Assembly: GCA_020720525.1 (NCBI GenBank)
Contig: DYON01000002.1
Location: 1 to 41,825 of the forward strand
Direction of reading: 5' to 3'
From: Acetofilamentum sp.
GTDB taxonomy: Bacteria > Bacteroidota > Bacteroidia > Bacteroidales > DTU049
DNA: 41,825 nucleotides
The translations under genes and the position numbers were made by a program. The first letter of the stretch is position 1; the number at the start of each line of letters is the position of its first letter. Positions 35,041 to 41,825 of the stretch are shown here, in pieces. The notes beneath the pieces were generated by a model. It did no database searches, had not been told where the DNA came from, and worked only from the letters and a program-made list of their open reading frames with translations.

Positions 35041-35460
35041 CTACCGGTTATACTTGTGGTAGTCCCATTTGTTGTTTTGCTGCTCAATAAGCAAATCGTA
35101 AATGGTTAGCGAAAGACGAAGAAATATATCGAGTTTGTTGTTTTTAAGCCATTCGCGTGCTGGAGTAACACCTCTACAAGCATCGGCAAAAACAATATAA
35201 AAGGTAAGATTGTTTTTCTTCAGCCAAGCAATTGCAGCCTCTTCGGAGTCGATGGCATCGCTTAATACCCCCAATTCGGGCGAATTGTTTTCGAACAGCC
35301 ATTTAAGCGCTTTTTTATCGGCACGAACAGCATTCGAAAAAGCCGCAAGTTCGGGATAACCACTTTCCATTAAAACTTTAAAAAACTCCGACTTGCCACT
35401 TATAGCCTGCTCGAGAGCAAGTAAGATTTTTACATCGTAGTCGAAGAGCATTTTTGCCAT
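35041..35460 (-). CDS. Small protein of about 25-residue helical repeats
   Basis: A 139-residue protein from the ATG at 35458-35460, no signal peptide. After a short N-terminus it consists of four to five repeats of about 25 residues, each with a hydrophobic helix then a second helix ending in WL or a similar pair and Asn-rich turn: KILLALEQAISGKSEFFKVL, ELAAFSNAVRADKKALKWLF, ELGVLSDAIDSEEAAIAWLK, FYIVFADACRGVTPAREWLK, then a degenerate last one. Pairs of helices per repeat suggest a small solenoid, possibly for protein binding. I do not recognise the family. It follows ubiX by 10 bases and is likely co-transcribed with it; no link in function is shown. Confidence 0.8.
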   Translation of the reverse strand: MAKMLFDYDVKILLALEQAISGKSEFFKVLMESGYPELAAFSNAVRADKKALKWLFENNSPELGVLSDAIDSEEAAIAWLKKNNLTFYIVFADACRGVTPAREWLKNNKLDIFLRLSLTIYDLLIEQQNNKWDYHKYNR

Positions 35461-35470
35461 AAACAAATAA

Positions 35471-36049
35471 TTACAATTGACCCCACTCAACTTCGGGCTG
35501 AGCAATACCTGCAACGCTAAGCATGCGCGAAACCAGAGGCGAAATGAGTTGTTGAATATTCTCGGGATGATGATAGTAAAACGGAGATGCAGGAAACACT
35601 ATTGCGCCAGCTTGAGTTGCGCGCGTCATGTTTTCGAGATGAACAAGGCTATATGGAGCTTCGCGCACCATCAAAACAAGGGGTTTGCGTTCTTTGAGCA
35701 TTACGTCGGCTGCACGAAGAATGAGATTGTTGGAATGGCCTGTTGCAATTCCAGCAAGGCTACCCATGCTACACGGAGCCACAAACATAACATTGAAGCC
35801 CGCAGAACCAGATGCAAGAGCCACAAACAAATCGTGGTTTTCGTAAAACATTATTTTGCCAGATTCGGGAATTGACCCAGCATTTTCAAAATCCCAAACA
35901 CTTTTCCCATTGTCGCTAAAAACCACTGCAATTTGAGTGATTGATTCAACCGCAAGCAATTGTTTAATCAGCGATGCTCCATACATGGAACCACTAGCTC
36001 CTGTAATGGCAACAACAACTTTCGATATAGGTTCAGAAATGATATTCAT
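35471..36049 (-). CDS. ubiX: Flavin prenyltransferase UbiX
   Basis: A 192-residue enzyme that attaches a dimethylallyl group to FMN to make the prenylated flavin cofactor of UbiD-type decarboxylases. The opening VVVAITGASGSMYGASLIKQL is the FMN-binding start of the family, with VAPCSMGSLAGIATGHSNNL and REAPYSLVHLENMTRATQAG further on; the last has the conserved Arg and Glu-region of the active site. Length is normal. The UbiD partner is not in this window. Bacteroidota make menaquinone, so the cofactor may serve MqnP-type or other decarboxylases. It overlaps the upstream barrel gene by 17 bases and lies 10 bases before the repeat protein. Confidence 0.93.
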   Translation of the reverse strand: MNIISEPISKVVVAITGASGSMYGASLIKQLLAVESITQIAVVFSDNGKSVWDFENAGSIPESGKIMFYENHDLFVALASGSAGFNVMFVAPCSMGSLAGIATGHSNNLILRAADVMLKERKPLVLMVREAPYSLVHLENMTRATQAGAIVFPASPFYYHHPENIQQLISPLVSRMLSVAGIAQPEVEWGQL

Positions 36050-36629
36050 AAGTTAGCGACAAAGCTAGGTTGTACTGTCCTCTGTTGAAGTAGTAAGATA
36101 CATTTCCCTGATGAGGTCGAATAGGAAGAACAGAGTGAGAATATCGCAAATTGACTGCGCTATTATCGCCTAAAACATACCTGAATCCGGCGTTAACCGC
36201 CAATTCGTACTTTTTGAATGGAGGTCTATTGGGCATAAGTCCATAAATGTCGTATTCAACATCGGTATTTTTAATGAGCACTCCAAACGAAAGACCTGTT
36301 TCGAAGCCAAACGATTTTTTCAGCATGCGCCGATAAAGAATCGGCATCTCAATATAATTGAGTCGCAAGATGTATTTGGTCAAATTGTCTTTGGTTGGAT
36401 TGCGGCGGCTACCTTTCTGAACAAAAAGCAATTCCATATCGAGGGTCGAAAAATCGTTAAGAGGAATCCCTATCAAAAAACCAGCACTGATGCCAGCCTT
36501 ATCGAATCCCGAAATGGCATCGCCTTGAACTTGCGTTCCTGTAATTCCAAGACGGAAACCACCTGAAAAACTTTGAGCATACGAACCAACGGTTAACAAT
36601 AGAGCAACACAAAAAAGTAATGTTTTCAT
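36033..36629 (-). CDS. Outer-membrane beta-barrel protein (PF13568-like)
   Basis: A 198-residue exported protein from the ATG at 36627-36629. The signal peptide ends at about 19 (TVGSYAQSFSG). The mature chain is a series of amphipathic strands, with FRLGITGTQVQGD, LNYIEMPILYRRML and FGFETGLSFGVL, ending in LALSLTYEYHF with a terminal Phe, as in outer-membrane barrels. This is the small eight-stranded family that databases often call PorT family; real PorT has other neighbours, so I do not use that name. It overlaps ubiX by 17 bases and has a good promoter inside the end of yraN. Function unknown. Confidence 0.8.
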   Translation of the reverse strand: MKTLLFCVALLLTVGSYAQSFSGGFRLGITGTQVQGDAISGFDKAGISAGFLIGIPLNDFSTLDMELLFVQKGSRRNPTKDNLTKYILRLNYIEMPILYRRMLKKSFGFETGLSFGVLIKNTDVEYDIYGLMPNRPPFKKYELAVNAGFRYVLGDNSAVNLRYSHSVLPIRPHQGNVSYYFNRGQYNLALSLTYEYHF

Positions 36630-36645
36630 GATTCTTTTATCAACA

Positions 36646-36677
36646 CAAAAATACAAACATTTTCGCTTACAAACAAA
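36646..36677 (-). promoter_or_regulatory. Probable promoter of the barrel-ubiX operon
   Basis: On the minus strand TTTG (36677-36674) and TATTTTTG (36653-36646) are 20 bases apart, with the ATG 16 bases beyond. It overlaps the 3' end of yraN. Confidence 0.5.
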
Positions 36678-37029
36678 ATGCGTTTTCGATAAGTTCGATA
36701 TGCACATCGAAATCGGGCGATACCATTACCGAAACCACATCGAAACGAACATTTTGCTCAACATTATTTTGCAAGATAAATGCTTCGGCAGCACGAATCA
36801 TAGCGCTTTGTTTTCGCTGATCGATTGCCTGCCAAGGTTCTCCATAAGCCTGACTGGTTCGTGCTTTCACCTCAACAAAAACGACCCAATTGTTGTGCAG
36901 AGCCACAATATCAATTTCGTCTTTACCATTTCTCCAATTGCGGTATAAGATTTGGTAGCCAAGCCGTTCGATAAAGAGAGCAGCTTCGCTTTCACCAATT
37001 TTTCCTACTTTTACACTTTTATTGTCCAC
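36667..37029 (-). CDS. yraN: YraN-family (UPF0102) nuclease-like protein
   Basis: A 120-residue protein with a PD-(D/E)XK nuclease-like fold. It has the family landmarks GKIGESEAALFIERLGYQIL, RNWRNGKDEIDIVALHNN and VFVEVKARTSQAYGEPWQAI, with the catalytic Glu, Asp, Glu and Lys in place. Function in the cell is not settled. Family members start about eight residues before the GKIGE motif, and the only suitable codon there is GTG at 37027-37029 (VDNKSVKVGKIGE); the longer open frame reads into the signal region of the divergent gene. The start lies only 3 bases from that gene's ATG. Confidence 0.85.
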   Translation of the reverse strand: MDNKSVKVGKIGESEAALFIERLGYQILYRNWRNGKDEIDIVALHNNWVVFVEVKARTSQAYGEPWQAIDQRKQSAMIRAAEAFILQNNVEQNVRFDVVSVMVSPDFDVHIELIENAFCL

Positions 37030-37032
37030 AAC

Positions 37033-39567
37033 ATGAATTTTAATCGACTTTTTTTTCTTCCTGTCGCAAAAATAGTCATTTTGCCATTGGTATTTCTTTT
37101 TCTTCAAACAACGGCAAGCGGCGACACAATTGACAGTCTCCGACAGCAATATAAACGTGCTCAAAACCAAGAAAAGGCAAAAATTTGCAATCAGCTTGCT
37201 TACGAATTTTTTGAATCCAATTTCGACAGCACTTTCCGATATGCTACATTGGCATTAGAGCATGCGCACCATCATCAACAATTCAAAGACGAAGCTCAGG
37301 CTTTGTTTAGTCTTGGATATTGCAGCGAAGTTGCCGAAGACTATTTGGGCGCACTCGATTTATACAACAAATCGTTTGAAGTTTATCTTCGCATCAACGA
37401 TAAAAACGGAATTGCAAGCGTTGCCAACTATATAGCTACTCTATATAAACATACGGGTCATTACGAAACAGCTGTTGAATATTACAACACTGCATTGAAG
37501 TACTATTTCGAATTGAAAGACCTCACAGGAGTAACATATACCCTTAACAATATTGGAGTGATGTATTTTTGGGCTGGGAACTTCGACAAAGCCTTCGATT
37601 CGTACAACAGAAGTCTTAAGTATTCGCAATTACTCAACGATTCGGCTTCGATTGGAAGCACACTCAACAACTTGGGATTGCTTGCTTTGGCTCAAAATGA
37701 AAACGAGAAAGCCATGGGACTTTTTGAGGAATCGCTAAGAATGAGCCAGCTAATCGAAGACCAAAGCGGCATTGCAACAGCATATTCCAACATTGCTGAT
37801 GTTTTCATTCGCCTTGGAAAATGGGAGGAGGCGATGAATTATCTCGATTTAGTTGAAATGATTAACCCAATAGAATTTAGCTCAACTATTCGCACCAATG
37901 CTCTTCTCGACAAAGCACGGGTTTATGAAAAGCTAAGTCGAATTTCAGAAGCATCGTTATATTACGAAAAAGCCATAAAGAGTGCCAAAGACAATCAACT
38001 GCGACCAATACTATCAGAAATATATTTCGATTACGCACAGCTGCTTTCAGCGCAAAATCAATTCGAACAGGCGACAGCTTATTACAAACAGTGCATTGTT
38101 TTGCGCGATTCTATGCACACCGACAAGCTAAACGAGCAATTGGCAAACACGCAATTCAGCATAGAATTGAACGAAAAAGGCAGAGAAAATCAGCAATTGA
38201 AACGACAAAACGAAATCAATTCGTTGCAAGTGGAAAAGTGGAAATGGATTATGTTAATTGCCATTATTTCCGCCATTATCATTCTGCTTTTGCTGTTGAT
38301 ACTGTTGGCAAAACTTCGAAATGTATCGACTCACCGCAAAGAACTAAAAAACAAAAACAACGAAATTGTTGGTTTGAACAAAGAACTAACATTGCTGCGC
38401 GATAAACTCAAAATACAAATTAATGAGCAAAATATTGAGCTAAAAGACGAAAAACAACGTCGGGTTTGGATGGAAAAAGACCTCGCCGAAATCAAAGAAG
38501 AAAAAGATAAGCAAATAATGGTATCTACGATGTTGCGAAACCACGTTGCAGAAGAGATTCAATCGTCGGTTGAGCTTATTCGCGATTATTCAAAACAGCT
38601 TTCGGCAGATGCTATAAATAAGGAGTCGAGAAATCTACTTTCGTTTATTTCGTTCAATGCAAGGCATATTCAGTTTTCGCTGCAAGAGTTAATGGTTCTT
38701 GATGGCGATAAAAATAAATGGAACACATTGCGCAGTGGAAGCTTTAGTTCGGCACAATTGATAGAAGAAACCGAAAACTATTTTCGCAGGTTAATTCCCG
38801 AAGCCAAACTATTCATATCGCGAAACACCGATTGTTTATCGGATTGCAAAGGCGACAAAAACATGACTGTTCGCTTGCTCAACGACGCCATTGTTTTGCT
38901 TTATCGAAACTCTTCGGACCGAACTGTTCAACTTACGACAAAGCAAGGCGAAAAAACCCTCAACATTGAAGTATCAGCTATTATTTCGCCACAAAATATT
39001 GCAGCATTGCTGAAATATTCTTCGGAAGTGCGCACCATTAGCCCCGAATCGGCAAATGATATGAGAAATTTCGACATAATAACACCATTGTATTATTTAC
39101 ACCAATTTTCAATCCTCACTGGCGTTCAGTATGAGTTTATCTCCGAAGACAATAGAATGCACATTCATTTCAAAATCGACGAAACTGAAATCACCAAGGG
39201 AAAGCAAAAAAACAAATACAATTTTGGTGTATCGGGCAACGACGATCCAATCAACATCATGTTGCTCAGCAAAAACCTCGAGGCATTTGGCTCGGTAAAT
39301 CTAATCAACATCAAAGAAAGCTCCCATCTTCAAAATAAAAACGAATTTGATGGTTTGTTTGTTGATGTGCCCACCGATCAAATAAAAGAATTTTGCGAAA
39401 CAATTCATTTGCTTAAAAAAGACAATCAAAAAACAATATTTGTTGCTATGTCGGCATACCTTTTACCCGAAGATCGTGACTGCCTCTTGAATGCTGGCTT
39501 CAATTTCTGCTTAGCAAAGCCCATCTCGCCCCAAGCTCTTGCACGATTATTCGAGAATTTGAAATAA
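37033..39567 (+). CDS. TPR sensor with degenerate histidine kinase and receiver domain
   Basis: An 844-residue membrane protein. A signal-like N-terminus (about 1-24), then tandem TPR repeats (about 35-385) in the periplasm, one membrane helix (about 405-427), a coiled coil (430-495), a DHp-like segment (497-560), a HATPase-like segment (about 600-715) and a receiver-like domain (about 730-844). The DHp motif that would read HEIRTPLN is EEIQSS: the phosphate-accepting His is Glu507. The ATPase N-box has Asp618 for Asn, and the DTGIGI and GTGLGL motifs are missing (ISP at 652). The receiver keeps Asp737/738, Asp778, Ser807 and Lys829. It therefore looks like a pseudokinase fused to a usable receiver. 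ATG 37033 is chosen; the frame extends 27 codons upstream into yraN. Confidence 0.85.
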   Translation: MNFNRLFFLPVAKIVILPLVFLFLQTTASGDTIDSLRQQYKRAQNQEKAKICNQLAYEFFESNFDSTFRYATLALEHAHHHQQFKDEAQALFSLGYCSEVAEDYLGALDLYNKSFEVYLRINDKNGIASVANYIATLYKHTGHYETAVEYYNTALKYYFELKDLTGVTYTLNNIGVMYFWAGNFDKAFDSYNRSLKYSQLLNDSASIGSTLNNLGLLALAQNENEKAMGLFEESLRMSQLIEDQSGIATAYSNIADVFIRLGKWEEAMNYLDLVEMINPIEFSSTIRTNALLDKARVYEKLSRISEASLYYEKAIKSAKDNQLRPILSEIYFDYAQLLSAQNQFEQATAYYKQCIVLRDSMHTDKLNEQLANTQFSIELNEKGRENQQLKRQNEINSLQVEKWKWIMLIAIISAIIILLLLLILLAKLRNVSTHRKELKNKNNEIVGLNKELTLLRDKLKIQINEQNIELKDEKQRRVWMEKDLAEIKEEKDKQIMVSTMLRNHVAEEIQSSVELIRDYSKQLSADAINKESRNLLSFISFNARHIQFSLQELMVLDGDKNKWNTLRSGSFSSAQLIEETENYFRRLIPEAKLFISRNTDCLSDCKGDKNMTVRLLNDAIVLLYRNSSDRTVQLTTKQGEKTLNIEVSAIISPQNIAALLKYSSEVRTISPESANDMRNFDIITPLYYLHQFSILTGVQYEFISEDNRMHIHFKIDETEITKGKQKNKYNFGVSGNDDPINIMLLSKNLEAFGSVNLINIKESSHLQNKNEFDGLFVDVPTDQIKEFCETIHLLKKDNQKTIFVAMSAYLLPEDRDCLLNAGFNFCLAKPISPQALARLFENLK
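37067..37074 (-). promoter_or_regulatory. Possible -7 element of yraN
   Basis: The minus strand reads TATTTTTG, 37 bases before the GTG start, inside the signal sequence of the divergent sensor gene. No clear -33 box. Confidence 0.35.
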
Positions 39568-39616
39568 AAAAAACAGGAATTGCTTCACAAAAAACACCAA
39601 CTAAATTCTCAAGGAA

Positions 39617-41539
39617 CTATTTCTTCACAAAAGAACCGCTGTAATTCCAGCCACTCCCTTCAACAACAACTTGATAGAGACCAGCAGCAAGCGCCGAAAT
39701 GTTGGTTGCTTGACCACTTAGAAAACTCGATTTAAGCACAACAGCTCCACGAGAGTCGTAAACTGTAAGTGCTAATTTGAGTTCAGCCGAACCGCAAGAA
39801 ATAGTTATTTGATTGGATGCTGGATTGGGGAAAATAGATATTTCGGGAACTATTTGCTCGCCAACACTTAAAATCATACTGTTGTTTGCCGATAAAAGCC
39901 AAAGAGTTGGGTCGAAGCGAACTGAATCGGGATACGCATGATATACAAAGCGGAATTCTTGTCCCGAAAAAGTACTATTGAAAACAACGGTGGTATCGAT
40001 ACCATTGTTCCAAAAAGTGATGGGAACGGGCATTTCGAAAAAGCTAACCGATGAATGACTTTGAGTTTGATTGATAACAACGCTAACTGTATCGTCTGAT
40101 AAATACGAAATTTGTGTCTGGTAGCTGGGATAGCCTTCTCCATACAACCAATCGGCGAAAAACTCGGTCAAATCGAGGCCAGATGAAGTTTCGAGATGAG
40201 CAATGAGATCAGGCGATTTAGCATAATCATATTTATTTGACGGATCGTTGAAATAATTTCGAATTCCCTGAAAAAACGCACTATCGCCAGTAACCCACCT
40301 CAACATGTGCAGTACGTATGCGCCTTTGTAGTAACTTAAACGCGAAGAAAAAACCCGACCGACATCGGTTGTATCGTAAACATATACCGAACCATCAGGT
40401 GCTGAAATAACTGTGTTGATTGCCATTTGCTTCCAAGGCATCCAGTACAAATCGGTGGGAAAAAACCTCTCGTAATTTAGAGCAGTGAAATAGGTTGCAA
40501 AACCTTCGTTGAGCCAGATATCGTGCCAGCTACCACAAGTAACTGCATCGCCAAACCATTGGTGAAGCAGTTCATGTGCCATAAGCTCATAGCCAAAACC
40601 AACCATAAAGCTCATCGTCTGATGCTCCATTCCTCCACCCCAGCCAAACTGAGCATGACCATATTTTTCGCTCATATATGGATAGGGAGCAATGATAGAG
40701 TCATAGAATTGCATCACAGGCGCAAGTGTTGGTGTTGATCCCTGCGCATTTAAAAGATCCTCTGGAAAAACATAATTCAACACCGGCAGAGAGCCTTGCG
40801 ATAAGGAAAAATTGTCTGTGTAAATGCTGTAATCGGTTACAGCAATAGCAATAAGGTATGCAGCAATAGGATAGCGATGTCTCCAATGAGCAGTTGTTGC
40901 TGCACCCACTGTTTCGGAAACCAACAATCCATTTGATGCAGCATGGTAACCGTTTGGATGTGTAACATAAACGTCGATTGAATCGATTTTGTCGCTCAGA
41001 TCGTTTTTGCAAGGCCACCATTCATAAGTACCATAAGGCTCCGACAAGGTCCATAAAACTGGCGTATTGCTAGTTCCATGAACACCTGTTACAAATGAAC
41101 CAAACGAACCAGTTGCTAAACTCGGCGTTCCGTGATAAAAAATGGTAATACTATCGAGTGTTCCAGCTATAATTGCTGGAAATCCTGTTATAGAAACAAC
41201 ATCAGTAACATGAACTGACATGGCAGGAGCTCCATGATACTTAACCGAATCGACCCACATGCCTACTTCGAGCGAAAAATCAAGCTGAGTTAAATTATTC
41301 TGAACAGCAACAAAATACGAGGTTACCGTGCCGCTGATGGCATTCAAAGCTGGGTCAACTGTCCAATTGAAACGATGGTACTTGAGATCGTATTCATGAC
41401 CAACAAATACGGGAGCTTTCATCATCTTCGATGCTCTAAATGCATCGTTGCGAGCAATCTCGTTGGTTGCGTTTATGTCTATTTGTGCCGAAAGCGACAA
41501 ACATAGAGCCGTAAAAAAGAAAAATATGGCAGTTTTCAT
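39617..41539 (-). CDS. M1-family aminopeptidase with T9SS sorting domain
   Basis: A 640-residue exported zinc aminopeptidase. Signal peptide about 1-18 (FFTALCLSLSAQ). The N-terminal beta saddle (about 45-260) is followed by the thermolysin-like domain: GGGMEHQ (301-307) stands for the GxMEN substrate site, HELLH at 322-326 with Glu345 in NEGFATY supplies the zinc ligands and catalytic Glu323, and Tyr403 in SYYKG is the likely transition-state tyrosine. After that, residues about 565-640 form a type A sorting domain (ISIFPNPASNQITIS to AGLYQVVVEG), so it should be secreted by SprA. It lacks the large C-terminal helical domain of classical M1 enzymes. Confidence 0.93.
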   Translation of the reverse strand: MKTAIFFFFTALCLSLSAQIDINATNEIARNDAFRASKMMKAPVFVGHEYDLKYHRFNWTVDPALNAISGTVTSYFVAVQNNLTQLDFSLEVGMWVDSVKYHGAPAMSVHVTDVVSITGFPAIIAGTLDSITIFYHGTPSLATGSFGSFVTGVHGTSNTPVLWTLSEPYGTYEWWPCKNDLSDKIDSIDVYVTHPNGYHAASNGLLVSETVGAATTAHWRHRYPIAAYLIAIAVTDYSIYTDNFSLSQGSLPVLNYVFPEDLLNAQGSTPTLAPVMQFYDSIIAPYPYMSEKYGHAQFGWGGGMEHQTMSFMVGFGYELMAHELLHQWFGDAVTCGSWHDIWLNEGFATYFTALNYERFFPTDLYWMPWKQMAINTVISAPDGSVYVYDTTDVGRVFSSRLSYYKGAYVLHMLRWVTGDSAFFQGIRNYFNDPSNKYDYAKSPDLIAHLETSSGLDLTEFFADWLYGEGYPSYQTQISYLSDDTVSVVINQTQSHSSVSFFEMPVPITFWNNGIDTTVVFNSTFSGQEFRFVYHAYPDSVRFDPTLWLLSANNSMILSVGEQIVPEISIFPNPASNQITISCGSAELKLALTVYDSRGAVVLKSSFLSGQATNISALAAGLYQVVVEGSGWNYSGSFVKK

Positions 41540-41561
41540 TGATAATTGTTTTCTTGTAGAG

Positions 41562-41597
41562 CAAAAATACGATTAATTGGTTGCAAAACAATCAAAA
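41562..41597 (-). promoter_or_regulatory. Probable promoter of the M1 aminopeptidase
   Basis: On the minus strand TTTTG (41597-41593) and TATTTTTG (41569-41562) are about 23 bases apart; the ATG follows 22 bases later. Confidence 0.5.
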
Positions 41598-41754
41598 TAC
41601 ATAGAAAATGCAACAACGATTCAAAAAGCGGCTTCATTGGAAGCAAGTTTTCTAATTCATGAATTTGGCTTTTGGGGATTCATATCGACACAACTAATCA
41701 TCGGTCGCAAATGAAAAAAACAAAAAAGTCTCAAATTGAACCCTTGCGTCCCCC

Positions 41755-41773
41755 AGTGGGACAAAAACCCACT
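41755..41773. repeat. Small hairpin in the final intergenic stretch
   Basis: AGTGGG and CCCACT form a 6-base stem around ACAAAAA, in a G+C-rich island within the otherwise AT-rich 41540-41825 stretch, where I see no gene. No T-run follows, so it is not a clear terminator. Confidence 0.35.
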
Positions 41774-41825
41774 TTGGCATCTTATGGATGTTTTTGCAAC
41801 TTGTTGTTTGTCTGATATATAAGCA

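Noticed and set aside
36033-36629. Naming the small barrel protein PorT
   Set aside because: The database label PorT family covers many small barrels; the neighbours here are not those of true PorT and no specific motif was seen.
41540-41825. Start of an RNA gene or repeat array in the final stretch
   Set aside because: A GC-rich patch and a 6-base hairpin are present, but there is no tRNA cloverleaf, rRNA signature or regular repeat.

Overview
The window reads as chromosomal DNA of a member of the Bacteroidota, probably an uncultured, Bacteroidales-like, protein-eating gliding or secreting type. This rests on four things: a 2,405-residue SprA (the type IX secretion, T9SS, outer-membrane translocon) in the order malic enzyme-ruvA-sprA-gcvH-tonB; two proteins with C-terminal T9SS sorting domains; an S46 dipeptidyl-peptidase; and TAnnTTTG -7 promoter elements about 15-60 nt upstream of many start codons in place of Shine-Dalgarno sites. 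Coding density is high. I saw no rRNA, tRNA, CRISPR array, insertion sequence or integrase.

Layout. 1-2692: a possible tail of a gene, an ORF6N-domain protein and a pepP-ribE operon on the minus strand. 2901-5467: pepT and a POT/MFS peptide transporter. 5468-6337: the only long gene-free stretch, with decayed palindromic repeats and a REP-like hairpin. 6338-17696: malic enzyme, ruvA, sprA, gcvH and two tandem TonB-type energy transducers. 17698-18927: a U32 peptidase-like RNA-modification protein (minus). 19042-20784: three small envelope proteins that appear to be tandem paralogues. 20771-22519: aspS (minus). 22590-28547: an OmpA protein, tadA, a PorE-like TPR/propeller/OmpA protein and the S46 peptidase. 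28621-29928: a small repeat protein and a nitrilase-family amidase (minus). 30108-35021: PASTA protein, T9SS cargo, rluD and a MacB-like permease, very tightly packed. 35041-37029: a 25-residue-repeat protein, ubiX, an outer-membrane barrel and yraN (minus). 37033-39567: a TPR sensor with a degenerate kinase and an intact-looking receiver. 39617-41539: a T9SS-exported M1 aminopeptidase (minus).

Together the genes suggest growth on protein. Exported M1 and S46 peptidases release amino acids and dipeptides, the POT carrier and PepT/PepP handle small peptides inside, and SprA, PorE-like and TonB proteins serve the outer membrane. The most unusual items are the TPR pseudokinase with a preserved receiver (37033-39567), the S46 peptidase with isoleucine at the specificity position, the small 25-residue-repeat protein beside ubiX, and the tandem envelope-protein family at 19-20.8 kb. 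All family calls come from reading motifs by eye; no database search was run.
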